From assembly GCA_964486825.1 (NCBI GenBank), contig CAZAQS010000161.1, positions 1 through 10,425 on the forward strand: a stretch of 10,425 nt of DNA, read 5' to 3'. The position numbers and the translations under genes were made by a program. This DNA is from CAZAQS01 sp964486825. GTDB taxonomy: Bacteria; Chloroflexota; Anaerolineae; Anaerolineales; UBA4823. The notes under the pieces are model-generated. The model had not been told where the DNA came from and searched no databases. It worked only from the letters and a program-made list of their open reading frames with translations. Below, piece after piece: positions 1 through 7,481 of this stretch. How positions within the stretch are numbered: position 1 is the first letter of the stretch; each line of letters begins with the position of its first letter.

Positions 1-157
1 GGCAGGAAAACCATATGGGCTATTTCATTATGTACGCCAGGTAGCAACTTGGGTTTAGTATGTAAATATCCTATGTTTTTTCTGAACATCAATAGATATC
101 ACCATCCCAAAGGCAGGATGCACCGGATAATCATCCCCGTTAATGGTCGTCTCTCCC

Positions 158-568
158 TTATTCCATGAACTCTATTTTTGCAACCTCCCCAAATGCATAG
201 CCGGGCGTAGAGGTCAACAGGTCCACCCAGGCCAGTCCATCGTACTCCATCCATTTCGGTGTGTAGCCGTATCGAATGGCCCCGCCCCTATCCAGACATT
301 CCCACTCCCTGCCGTCGGGAGTCCGAAAACGCACGCCGAAGTCCCACTTCGGAGGGCAGGCGGCAGCCCGGTCGACATGGTCCTGCCAGCGCTCTCCCGA
401 GGACATCCTGCTCAAACACTCGCCGTCCACAAAGCGGGCGCAGTTCGGACCGCCCGTCCAGGGTGTGTAGTGGCTGATATGAACTTCCTCCCTCCCCACA
501 ACTCGAGGCTCTGTTTCCTCGGCTGCTAACAAGGGCGGCGTTGACCGCGCGAATACCGGCAGCAACAT
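158..568 (-). CDS. 3D-domain-like (double-psi beta-barrel) small protein, probably exported
   Basis: The predicted product is 136 aa. Seen: four cysteines (PNC about 43, GEC 51, AAC 71, WEC 91) that could form disulfides, a block CLDRGGAIRY (91-100) and WVDLL (114-118), ending in AFGEVAKIEF. The D-x-GGAI plus a later I/V-D pair mimics the signature of the 3D domain of MltA/YabE-type proteins (DTGGAIKG...IDVY), named for its conserved aspartates; D93 and D116 would be the equivalents. Known members bind or cleave peptidoglycan; here that role is inferred. The chosen ATG at 568 lies 14 nt after the TGA of the upstream 69-aa gene, with AAGGG about 12 nt before it, so translation is probably coupled. 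This frame stays open to 1003, but the extra 145 residues are arginine/proline-rich, look non-coding and overlap two better ORFs. There is no clear signal peptide; export might rely on the membrane-anchored neighbour. Confidence 0.65.
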   Translation of the reverse strand: MLLPVFARSTPPLLAAEETEPRVVGREEVHISHYTPWTGGPNCARFVDGECLSRMSSGERWQDHVDRAAACPPKWDFGVRFRTPDGREWECLDRGGAIRYGYTPKWMEYDGLAWVDLLTSTPGYAFGEVAKIEFME

Positions 569-582
569 GCTCCAGACACCCT

Positions 583-792
583 TCAGGGTAAAGGGACGCC
601 TGGGTTCAGGATCACCTCCGCGGCTTTGACGTAATCCGGCAGACCATCGCCGTTGATGTCGATGAACAGGTTGGCGATATTTTGGACCGGCAGGGTCGCC
701 GGTGCTGGTGCAGTGAACACTGCCAGGAAATATCCCGCCAACGACGCGACCATCACCATCAAAGCAATGATCAGGACCAACCGGGTATTCAT
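583..792 (-). CDS. Small membrane-anchored protein with a Ca-loop-like DINGDGLPD motif
   Basis: The product is 69 aa. An N-terminal hydrophobic segment (about residues 4-26, RLVLIIALMVMVASLAG...) is a signal anchor or uncleaved signal peptide. After a Pro/Ala linker comes FIDINGDGLPDYV (about 40-52), the acidic loop found in EF-hand, dockerin and FG-GAP-type calcium sites, followed by KAAEVILN. Only one such loop is present, so this is a fragment-sized version of those families. The frame is open to a GTG at 840, but the ATG at 792 directly before the hydrophobic segment is preferred; its ribosome binding site is weak. It begins 17 nt after the stop of the 45-aa ORF and ends 14 nt before the start of the 3D-like gene, in a different frame from both. 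It could be one gene with the 3D-like ORF broken by a frameshift, but both ends look natural, so separate coupled genes are favoured. Confidence 0.55.
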   Translation of the reverse strand: MNTRLVLIIALMVMVASLAGYFLAVFTAPAPATLPVQNIANLFIDINGDGLPDYVKAAEVILNPGVPLP

Positions 793-809
793 AAGCGCTT
801 TGCTGCCGT

Positions 810-947
810 TCAGCCCGAGGCGCGGGGTAGCCTTGCGCACTGTAGGGGATGCAGGCCGCCAACTTCGACCACAGCTTCCAGATCCCCTGGTCTGAGGAAT
901 CCGGATGGGTCAGTCTTATAGACCAGACGCAATATTCCAATCGGCAT
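810..947 (-). CDS. 45-aa hypothetical protein
   Basis: A short ORF beginning MPIGILRLVYKTDPSGF, with LEAVVEVGGLHPLQ following and a stop at 810. A GGAG sits 8 nt before the ATG, which is good spacing. Composition is ordinary protein-like (hydrophobic/charged alternation, few Arg/Ser runs), unlike the overlapping long frame. The last residues (CARLPRASG) look less natural, so the true end may be altered by a frameshift. It precedes the membrane-anchored gene by 17 nt and could be the first member of a three-gene unit with it and the 3D-like gene. No family is recognised and no function is assigned. Confidence 0.45.
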   Translation of the reverse strand: MPIGILRLVYKTDPSGFLRPGDLEAVVEVGGLHPLQCARLPRASG

Positions 948-986
948 AATCCATCTCCAATGGGGGCATAAATATGGCCCATGTAT

Positions 987-1142
987 CTAAGGTGGAACAC
1001 CATCGATGAACACGGCTATCTCCTTATGGAGTCGACGGGCTAGTGCCATTCCTGGAGCCACGGCCATGCACTCATCTACGGGCCATTGTGGTTCGCCGCT
1101 TCCCTCCCTTGAGGGCCAGGTCTTGGTGGGCATTCTTTTCAC
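987..1142 (-). CDS. Possible 51-aa hypothetical protein, GTG start
   Basis: The reading frame gives MKRMPTKTWPSREGSGEP, then WPVDEC, LARRLHKEIAVFIDGVPP and a stop 39 nt before the next small gene. The second half looks like real protein (amphipathic helix then a VFIDG strand-turn). The GTG start has no convincing ribosome binding site and lies in the distal arm of an inverted repeat (1132-1195), which would fold back on the start in minus-strand RNA. An internal ATG (residue 4) is an alternative. It fits the spacing and strand of the small-gene run but is unsupported by any recognised family. Confidence 0.3.
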   Translation of the reverse strand: MKRMPTKTWPSREGSGEPQWPVDECMAVAPGMALARRLHKEIAVFIDGVPP

Positions 1143-1195
1143 GGGGGTATGAGCTCAGCGCATACACTCACGCCCCGCTGTTTGGCGAAAAGAAT
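1132..1195. repeat. Nested inverted repeat / structured RNA candidate
   Basis: Outer arms ATTCTTTTC (1132-1140) and GAAAAGAAT (1187-1195) are perfect 9-bp complements. Inside, CGGGG (1142-1146) pairs with CCCCG (1173-1177) and GTATG (1147-1151) with CATAC (1161-1165), giving about 19 bp in three stacked or bulged stems. There is no T-run after it on either strand, so it is not a typical terminator. On the minus strand it would hide the GTG start of the 51-aa ORF. Confidence 0.4.
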
Positions 1196-1272
1196 AGAGC
1201 GCACCCAGGCTTACGGCGCACTCGTGTGCATATCTGCCGGTGTTGGAGTCCCGGCGCAAAATGCCTGTCTTT

Positions 1273-1303
1273 AAAAAACGCAATAGGGCCGGCAGCGCCT
1301 GCG
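1273..1303 (-). terminator. Terminator-like element after the 117-aa gene
   Basis: Read on the minus strand, 14 nt after the stop codon, CGCA and TGCG arms enclose a GGC/GCC inner stem and are followed by six T. The stem is short and bulged. A second pairing, CCTGTCTT (1264-1271) with AAGACAGG (1304-1311), encloses the whole element and could compete with or stabilise it. Confidence 0.35.
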
Positions 1304-1316
1304 AAGACAGGTGAGA

Positions 1317-1670
1317 TCAGGCTGGGATCTCTACTTCTTGAGTGGCGGTATGGTATGCTCTTAGCGCATGCCGGAGAGCCCATGCCCGCCCGATGCGATA
1401 GCAGAAAACGTCCCCGTTAACGCAAACTGCCTCGCCGCGGTAGAACTGGTCACCGATCTGGATGGTGCACTCAGTCTTTCCGCCGCGAGGCAGGACTTGG
1501 GTTGGGTGGAGATCGTTTCGCATGTATCGAATGAGCTTCTTTTTCTTCCCGTCCATGACGTACCGGTAGTGCCGGTAGCTCAGCCTGGCCCCCTTAGGCA
1601 CTAAGGGAATTGAATCTGGCAGAGCAGTGAGCATCTGGCCCACCCTCTCAGAATCATCTGGGGTTTCCAT
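1317..1670 (-). CDS. 117-aa hypothetical protein, phage-like small gene
   Basis: The ATG start is supported by a strong AGGAG six nt upstream. The protein is basic and soluble, with no signal peptide or membrane segment. Seen in order: an acidic N-terminus (METPDDSERVGQML), a proline-containing linker, an aromatic/basic core (SYRHYRYVMDGKKKKLIRYM, about 31-50), then beta-rich text (TECTIQIGDQFYRGEAVCVN) and an Arg/His-rich helix. No family is recognised. It leads the run of small minus-strand genes (3D-like protein, Ca-loop protein) that together look like accessory or prophage cargo; this is inferred from size, density and frame-switching. Translated length and composition look like a real gene, not a shadow. 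Confidence 0.6.
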   Translation of the reverse strand: METPDDSERVGQMLTALPDSIPLVPKGARLSYRHYRYVMDGKKKKLIRYMRNDLHPTQVLPRGGKTECTIQIGDQFYRGEAVCVNGDVFCYRIGRAWALRHALRAYHTATQEVEIPA

Positions 1671-1696
1671 ATCAATCTCCTAGAGTATGGATATAT

Positions 1697-1718
1697 CCGG
1701 GCGCTTTGCTGCGCCCGG
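1697..1718. repeat. GC-rich hairpin between divergent genes
   Basis: CCGGGCGC (1697-1704) and GCGCCCGG (1711-1718) form a perfect 8-bp stem with a 6-nt loop. No U-run follows on either strand. It lies 27 nt upstream of the 117-aa gene start on the minus strand and just before the receiver-domain relic on the plus strand, so it could be a leader hairpin or the remains of a terminator. Confidence 0.5.
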
Positions 1719-1723
1719 TTGGT

Positions 1724-2140
1724 ATGCTATTCAGTTGGATATGGTATTGGGGATATAGTATTTGGATCGAGTGTGGTGATTACTTTTCTAGTTCAGATTA
1801 TATCTCAATAGAACATTTGTTCAAGTACCAAAAGTCATATGACATTCAGCACCGGTCAAGAAAAGGGAAGCAGGTAACTGCAAGGGATAAGTAATTGGTA
1901 CAGCCGGACATTCTCCATATTGATTACAACCTCGCTCCAGATAAAACCGTTGCGGACCTGGTAAAGGAAGTTAATCAAAAAGGCATAGAAGCACCGGCAA
2001 TACTGGTCACCGGACAAAGCCCAGAAGATATTGGAAACGAGCTAGTTGAAGAATTGTTTGCCGCCGTGCTTTATAAAAACACCCTTACGCTGCATGTCCT
2101 GAGAGAAACAATCCTTACGGCCGTCAACGGCGAGATGTAG
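1724..2140 (+). pseudogene. Degraded response-regulator receiver domain
   Basis: Two open segments lie in one frame, separated only by a TAA at 1892-1894. The first contains YSIWIE, SSSDYISIEHLFK and YDIQHRSRKGK, which line up with beta1, helix 1 and beta2 of receiver domains. The second contains QPDILHIDYNL, with the phospho-acceptor Asp in the GAT at 1922-1924, AILVTGQSPEDIG (the conserved Thr/Ser position) and LYKNTL (the conserved Lys). The acidic pair after beta1 is disrupted and the region before the Lys is about four residues short. A TTG at 1895 could restart translation, but half a receiver would not fold. Composition is AT-richer than the neighbouring genes. It faces the histidine kinase tail to tail, so it may be the relic of a partner regulator. 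No output domain follows. Confidence 0.6.
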
Positions 2141-2152
2141 TGTCACCACAGG

Positions 2153-2164
2153 CTTTTATAAAAG
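2153..2164. repeat. 12-bp perfect AT palindrome
   Basis: CTTTTATAAAAG in the 180-bp gap between the receiver relic and the end of the histidine kinase gene. It could bind a dimeric protein or be chance in AT-rich DNA. Nothing else in this gap (2141-2320) looks coding; a 66-aa frame there has no ribosome binding site and no protein-like pattern. Confidence 0.2.
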
Positions 2165-2320
2165 TACTAAGGCAACCAAAATCCTTTACCTCACCCATCA
2201 ATTTAGAAGGAAACAGAAATATTGGTAATCAGTCCTTTGGATATGATTCGAGTGGCATGTCAGAAAGACCACAGGCGAGAAAATTATCAAAACAAAGATC
2301 GGATTGTGAGGTCAGTGATT

Positions 2321-3982
2321 TTATTCTAACGGGAGCGTGACGATAAATATGGCCCCTTCTCCCGGAGCGCTCTCGAAGGTAATGCTGCCTCCATGATGCT
2401 CCACAATCTTACGGCAGATGGCCAGGCCAATCCCGTGACCCTCGTATGCGCTCCGCCCGACCAGGCGTGAGAAGGGTTTGAAAAGGCGACCGGCCTGTGC
2501 CTTATCAATGCCAATACCTTGATCCTCCACATAAAAATTTATCAGCTCAGGGTCGGAATTCTTTGATGGACGCGTTTGTGCGTATATTTTTACGTATGGA
2601 GGAATACCTGGTTTCGTGAACTTCAACGCATTCGATATCAGATTTTGGAATAGCTGCTGCATCTGGACGGGGTCTGCTTCGATCACTCCCAGTTCGCTCA
2701 ATTCTACTTTTCCTCCGCTCCTCTCGATGAGAATATCCAGGTCGGAGAGCACTTCTCTGACGGTTTGTGTCATATTGACCGATGTGGGAGGCTGGACTTT
2801 CTCGGTGACACGAGAATAAGCTAACAGGCTGTCAATCATTGTTTGCATTCGTTTGGCAGCATCCAGCATTCGTTGGATGTAATCCTGCTCGCGCTCACTT
2901 AACTTTTCGCTATTATCAGGTCGAGTTATCAATTGGTCGCCAAAAGACCGGATCTTACGCAGCGGTTCTTGCAGGTCATGTGAGGCCATGGTTGTAAAAT
3001 TCTTTAACTCGTGGTTGAGGTATTCCAGGTCAGCCGCATTTTCCTTGAGCTGTTCTTCATGCTGCTTTTGGCGGGTAATGTCCTTCGCGATGCCGGTCAT
3101 ACGCACCCGGTTCCCTTCCGAGTCTACGTAGCGCCTACCCGCATCCATAATCCAATGCAGGCTGCCATCCGGCCAGATGACCCGGTACTCACTTTCGGAT
3201 AATTCCTGCTCCCGGCTCATTTTTGCAATATGCTGCTCCTTGGTTTTCCGGTCAGCTGGATGAATGGTGTTCAGGATGACTGCCAAAGAGGTGGCAGTAT
3301 CGCCAGGCAAACCGAACAGCGCTTTACAGATACCGTCAAATTTAAGCTCGTCCGTGACCAAATCCCAATCCCAAATGCCTACTTTCGTTCCCGTGGTGGC
3401 AAGCAGCAGCCGTTCCTCGCTGGCTTGCTGCGCCTCTTCTGCCTGTTTCCGATCGGTGATATCACTCATTATGACCATAAGCCTGTTTTTGTCGGTGGGA
3501 TCGAGCTTGCTTTCCAGGCGTACATACACACGATCTCCGCTTAGCTTCACCATCCAAATTTCACTGGCCTGGTGCCCATCCTTGAAGGCCTGCTGGCGAT
3601 GCAGGTAATATTTGTCCTGGTTGTCTCGTTCCACATACTCTGAAAGCTGGCTGTCGATCATTTTTTGCTGCGAGACCCCGATCAGATCTGCCAGGGTTTT
3701 GTTGGCCTCCAGAATGCGGTCCCTTCTGTTGATGGTGCAGTAACCGGCCGGGGCATAATTGTACAGATCGGAATACTGGTTGCGAGAGGCTTCCAGCTCC
3801 ACTTGAATGCGGCGCAGCTCCTCGTTCTGTAAGGTTAGCTCCACTTGGTGGACCTGTAGATCATGGATCAGGGATTGGATATCATCGGATTCAAATCCTT
3901 CGAGATCTACCAAATTCCCATTCAGCACTTCTTCTGCCCTTTGCCGCAGTGATTTGGAGCGTTCCTCCTGAGACTGTTCCAT
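2321..3982 (-). CDS. PAS-PAS sensor histidine kinase (cytoplasmic)
   Basis: A 553-aa kinase with no membrane segment. Order (residues from the chosen start): N-terminal coiled coil with the motif LIHDLQVHQVELTLQNEELR (about 38-57), PAS (about 67-178), PAS/PAC (about 187-304), HisKA with H335 in MASHDLQEPLRK, and HATPase_c with N-box NLISNALKF, G1 DQGIGI (487-492), F-box RLFKPFSRL and G2 GHGIGLAI (515-522). All residues needed for autophosphorylation are present. The start is the second ATG, because GGGGAGG lies upstream of it; the first in-frame ATG (4003) lacks a ribosome binding site and would add seven residues. It follows the CheB-CheR sensor gene with 28 bp between them, so it is surely co-transcribed and probably works with it. 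There is no attached receiver; the only nearby receiver is a broken relic. The ligand sensed by the PAS domains cannot be told from sequence. Confidence 0.93.
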   Translation of the reverse strand: MEQSQEERSKSLRQRAEEVLNGNLVDLEGFESDDIQSLIHDLQVHQVELTLQNEELRRIQVELEASRNQYSDLYNYAPAGYCTINRRDRILEANKTLADLIGVSQQKMIDSQLSEYVERDNQDKYYLHRQQAFKDGHQASEIWMVKLSGDRVYVRLESKLDPTDKNRLMVIMSDITDRKQAEEAQQASEERLLLATTGTKVGIWDWDLVTDELKFDGICKALFGLPGDTATSLAVILNTIHPADRKTKEQHIAKMSREQELSESEYRVIWPDGSLHWIMDAGRRYVDSEGNRVRMTGIAKDITRQKQHEEQLKENAADLEYLNHELKNFTTMASHDLQEPLRKIRSFGDQLITRPDNSEKLSEREQDYIQRMLDAAKRMQTMIDSLLAYSRVTEKVQPPTSVNMTQTVREVLSDLDILIERSGGKVELSELGVIEADPVQMQQLFQNLISNALKFTKPGIPPYVKIYAQTRPSKNSDPELINFYVEDQGIGIDKAQAGRLFKPFSRLVGRSAYEGHGIGLAICRKIVEHHGGSITFESAPGEGAIFIVTLPLE

Positions 3983-4010
3983 TATTCGCAATCCTCCCCG
4001 CATATATTTT

Positions 4011-7000
4011 TCAATCTAAAACAAAGACCTGTGAGATACTTTTTGCCAGCCTCATGAGTACCTCTGCTTCTGAATCCATAAATGCTTCTGGTTCAACTGC
4101 ATAGATCGCCAGGCCTCCGACCGGTTCGTTTTGGTGGATCAATGGCAGTACGATGAATGAGCTGTAACGGTCTTGCAGCGCATCCGCGTGCAGTTCCACG
4201 AAATCCGCGTTTGAGAGAATATGGCGGATCGTGACCGGACGCCCGCTGCTCAGCGCTCTATCCAGCAGCTTCTGGCTTTGGCTCATAACAGCCCCAGCCT
4301 TTTGTTCAAGATCCCCTCCATCTGCAGCCAGCCCGGCCCAGGCGACAGGGATGATGGTTTTGGCTTTGCTTTTCTCTATCCGGCCAATCCATGCCATCCG
4401 GTAGCCGGCCTCTTCGACCAGGATCCGGCCAACCTCATTCAAAAGGTTCTCGGTTTGGGGACGCTCCAGCAAAGTTTTGTACCAGTGGCTGATGGCCTTA
4501 AGCGCCCGGTTTTCGAAATTCACCCTTTGCTGAGCTTGTTTGCGTTCCGTAATGTCGCGCTCGGTCGTAGCAATCCAGACTGGCCGGTTGGCCTCATCCA
4601 CCAGCGGAGTCAGAGTCATCCAGACATCTCTTACCTGTCTGTCACGCGTCACTCGCTGAGTTTCGTAGGAACGGATAATTTCTCCCTGCCCTAAACGCCG
4701 GTACAGGTCGACGGTCTCGGCGCGCTTATCTTCCGGCGTCAGGTCATGGATAGTCATCCCTAAAGCCTCGGCTTCGCTCCAGCCGTACATCTCAGCCGCA
4801 CCCCGGTTCCAGGTCAGGATCTTTCCATTAAAATCCTGCAGGGTGACCGCATCATTCGAATCGCGCAGGATGGTTGCCATACGGCGTGCCACATCGGCTT
4901 TCTTTTGTTGAGTAATATCAACAAAGGTGACGACTGCGCCGTCCACCACATGCTCCAGTGTGCGGTATATATTGATATTAACCAGGTACCATATGCCCCC
5001 TCCCTTTACCTGGATTTCGATCGCTTTTGGTACCAGGGTCATGAACACTTCCTGGATATCTTCTTCTAAACGATCGTAAGCCAGGTTAGAGACTAAATCG
5101 CTAATCGATCGACCTGTATCCAGAGGAAGGAGCTTGTAAATGTTCTGGGCCTGCGGGGTGAAGCGGCGGATTTGAAGGTCGAGATCCAGGAAGAGCATCG
5201 CGATCTCGGTGCTGTTTATCAAGTTGTAGATATCGTTATTGATCCTGTTGAGCTCTTCGTTTTTGAGCTGCAGCTCTGCATTTATGGTGTTCAGTTCCTC
5301 GTTCAGGGACTGGAGCTCTTCTTTAGAAGTCTCCATCTCCTCATTGGTGCTCTGCATTTCTTCGTTATAGGATTGCAGCTCCTGGTTGGCCGATTTTAAG
5401 TCTTGATTAGTTTTTTCCAACTCGTCGATGATGGAACGCAGGTATTCATCTTTATCCTGCAACGCTTTCTGTAGCTGAGCGACCTGATCCAGATCCCCAG
5501 AGGCCCCAACGGCTGACTGGCTCGCATGAGAATTCACTTCTTCGAACACCACCAGGAGGCTATGGAAATCAGGCAGCCCATCTACCGGTTTGATAATCAG
5601 GTTGATCGTTTGTTCGCCCCCATTCGTCTTGACCTTAACCCCTTCCCGGCGCACGGTCCTATTGCCGGTTGAAGCGCTGTGAAGAGCGCTGGCTAATTCG
5701 ATCTTCAAGCCCTCGCGTGCCATCTGGACAAGGTTGGTGCTGCCCTCTCCTGGGACGAGCTCCAGGTATTTGCCGGTGCGCCCGTGGATGAACAGGATCC
5801 GGTGTTCAGAGTCGATGATTACAGCGGCCGGCGTATGATATTCCAGTAGTGTCCTTTCGATCCATTTACGCATCCCTGCGCTGGCAGGCTGTTTTTCAAT
5901 GGGATCATCGGTGGGGCGGTTGAGGACCATGCGAGGCACGGCTCTGGTAATCGTCGGGAGGCGGTGGGGTGTGTCGATCTCCTTGCTTTTGAAAATTCTC
6001 TGTTTACTGTCGATGGCCTTGAACAGCTCGCTGCTCATGCCCGTGTATTCTGAGTTTCCGAGGAACAGAATTCCACCTGGATTTAAGCTGTAGTGAAACT
6101 GGCGCAGCAGTTGTTTTTGCAGCTCCTGCCCCAGATAGATCAATACGTTCCGGCAGCTCAACAGGTTGACTTGGGAAAAAGGCGGGTCGGAGATCAGATT
6201 GTGGGTCGAAAACACAACCATATCGCGGATAACCTTCTTGACCTGGTAGCCCTGATCATCCTGTTGAAAGAACCGCTGCAGACGTTCAGGCGAGACATTT
6301 TCGATGCTGCTCTGCGAATAAAAACCCTTGCGGGCAGTGTTTATGGCCTGCTGATCGAGATCGGTAGCATAAATTTGCACCCTGCAGTCTGCTTTCTGAG
6401 ATTCGATTTCCTCCAAGATGCAGATGGCGAGGGAATAGACCTCTTCTCCGCTGGAACAGGCAGCTACCCAGACCCGCAGGGGAGTTTTTTCGGTATGCAG
6501 TTGTGCAATGAGGGGGCGGATCGCTTTCTCACTCAGCGCCTGGAAGGCTTCTGGATCACGGAAAAAGTGGGTGACATTGATCAAGATATCCCGAAAAAGG
6601 AGTTCGATCTCGTCTGGATTGTTCTCAAGGAGGCGCACATATTCCTCCAGGGTTTGGATCAGGTTGACTTTCATGCGCCGCTCGATACGCCGCAGGATAA
6701 CAGCACTTTTATACTGCGAAAAATCATTCCCGGTTTTTGAACGCAGCAAGAAAAACAGTTTTTGCATTCCCGCTTCTGGGATCGAGACCTCATCAGACCC
6801 TCGCCGGTAGCCCTCCAATACCTCTTGGTGGACATACTTCAGGATCAGCTCACCCATTTTCTGTGGCGGGAGGATGTAGTCAACATCTTGAGTCGCGATC
6901 GCGTTGCAAGGCATATCCTCGAATTCGGCAGTGTCCGGATCTTGAGCAATCGTCAACCCGCCTTCTGCTTTGATAATCTTCAGACCCTGGCTGCCATCGC

Positions 7001-7481
7001 TGAGCGTGCCGGAGAGCACAATCCCGATCGCGCGTGCCCCCTGTACCTGGGCCAGCGAGTGGAAAAACCGGTCAATCGGCATCATATGACTTTTCCCGCC
7101 TTCGGGTTTCAACAGTCTCAAATGTCCGTCTGTAAGAACCAGGTCACTGCCTGGTGGAATGACGTATACATGCTCCGGTTTAACGTCGACATTATCTTTG
7201 ATCTGAAGTACGGGCATATCTGTATAACGTTGCAGGATTTCTGGCAGGGTCGATTTGCTTGGGGGACTGAGGTGCTGGACGACAACGTATGCCATACCCG
7301 AGTTGGCTGGCAAATGCGTAAAAAATTGTTCAAAAGCTTTCAATCCCCCTGCTGAAGCGCCAACACCTACGATTGGGAATTCATTGGCTGGTTCCTCCCC
7401 AGGTGTATTTGTTGACATCAGAGGTTGCTGGGTTTCCGATGCCCCAGGTTCGGTTGGATTGCTCGGGTCTAGCTCCTTCAT
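4011..7481 (-). CDS. CheB-CheR fusion with PAS, coiled-coil and GAF sensor domains
   Basis: The product is 1,156 aa. CheB methylesterase (about 36-225) keeps its triad: S43 in GASAGG, H70 in QHLSP, D162 in GTLSDG. CheR methyltransferase (about 233-483) keeps the SAM-binding VAACSSGEE (339-347), ATDLD (372-376) and NLLSCRNVLIYL (439-450). Then come a PAS-like region (546-648), a long Glu/Asn/Leu heptad coiled coil (665-749), PAS (750-858), PAS/PAC (863-980) and GAF (992-1156). Known CheB removes and CheR adds methyl groups on chemoreceptor glutamates; fused versions often sit in sensor proteins of less clear role. There is no receiver domain on CheB and no kinase domain; the kinase is the next gene. 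The ATG at 7481 has AGAGGG before it; the frame remains open to a TTG at 7652, but that 57-aa extension is not conserved-looking. No convincing promoter was found in 7482-7733. Confidence 0.93.
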   Translation of the reverse strand: MKELDPSNPTEPGASETQQPLMSTNTPGEEPANEFPIVGVGASAGGLKAFEQFFTHLPANSGMAYVVVQHLSPPSKSTLPEILQRYTDMPVLQIKDNVDVKPEHVYVIPPGSDLVLTDGHLRLLKPEGGKSHMMPIDRFFHSLAQVQGARAIGIVLSGTLSDGSQGLKIIKAEGGLTIAQDPDTAEFEDMPCNAIATQDVDYILPPQKMGELILKYVHQEVLEGYRRGSDEVSIPEAGMQKLFFLLRSKTGNDFSQYKSAVILRRIERRMKVNLIQTLEEYVRLLENNPDEIELLFRDILINVTHFFRDPEAFQALSEKAIRPLIAQLHTEKTPLRVWVAACSSGEEVYSLAICILEEIESQKADCRVQIYATDLDQQAINTARKGFYSQSSIENVSPERLQRFFQQDDQGYQVKKVIRDMVVFSTHNLISDPPFSQVNLLSCRNVLIYLGQELQKQLLRQFHYSLNPGGILFLGNSEYTGMSSELFKAIDSKQRIFKSKEIDTPHRLPTITRAVPRMVLNRPTDDPIEKQPASAGMRKWIERTLLEYHTPAAVIIDSEHRILFIHGRTGKYLELVPGEGSTNLVQMAREGLKIELASALHSASTGNRTVRREGVKVKTNGGEQTINLIIKPVDGLPDFHSLLVVFEEVNSHASQSAVGASGDLDQVAQLQKALQDKDEYLRSIIDELEKTNQDLKSANQELQSYNEEMQSTNEEMETSKEELQSLNEELNTINAELQLKNEELNRINNDIYNLINSTEIAMLFLDLDLQIRRFTPQAQNIYKLLPLDTGRSISDLVSNLAYDRLEEDIQEVFMTLVPKAIEIQVKGGGIWYLVNINIYRTLEHVVDGAVVTFVDITQQKKADVARRMATILRDSNDAVTLQDFNGKILTWNRGAAEMYGWSEAEALGMTIHDLTPEDKRAETVDLYRRLGQGEIIRSYETQRVTRDRQVRDVWMTLTPLVDEANRPVWIATTERDITERKQAQQRVNFENRALKAISHWYKTLLERPQTENLLNEVGRILVEEAGYRMAWIGRIEKSKAKTIIPVAWAGLAADGGDLEQKAGAVMSQSQKLLDRALSSGRPVTIRHILSNADFVELHADALQDRYSSFIVLPLIHQNEPVGGLAIYAVEPEAFMDSEAEVLMRLAKSISQVFVLD

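Noticed and set aside
1..89. Minus-strand frame from an ATG at 89 running off the left edge
   Set aside because: About 29 codons (MFRKNIGYLHTKPKLL...), no good ribosome binding site and too short to judge.
569..1003. N-terminal extension of the 281-aa minus-strand frame
   Set aside because: The upstream residues are Arg/Pro/His-rich without protein-like pattern and overlap two better small ORFs in other frames; only the part from 568 downward looks coding.
1168..1383. 71-aa minus-strand frame
   Set aside because: It largely overlaps the 117-aa gene and its terminator region; no start signal and no protein-like pattern.
1043..1420. 125-aa plus-strand frame
   Set aside because: It has Arg/Cys-rich composition, no ribosome binding site, and overlaps the 117-aa gene on the other strand.
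2140..2340. 66-aa plus-strand frame overlapping the receiver relic stop
   Set aside because: GTG start by chance overlap, polar low-complexity composition, no ribosome binding site.
6093..6740. 215-aa plus-strand frame opposite CheR
   Set aside because: It is the antisense shadow of the CheR domain, whose catalytic motifs are plainly on the minus strand.
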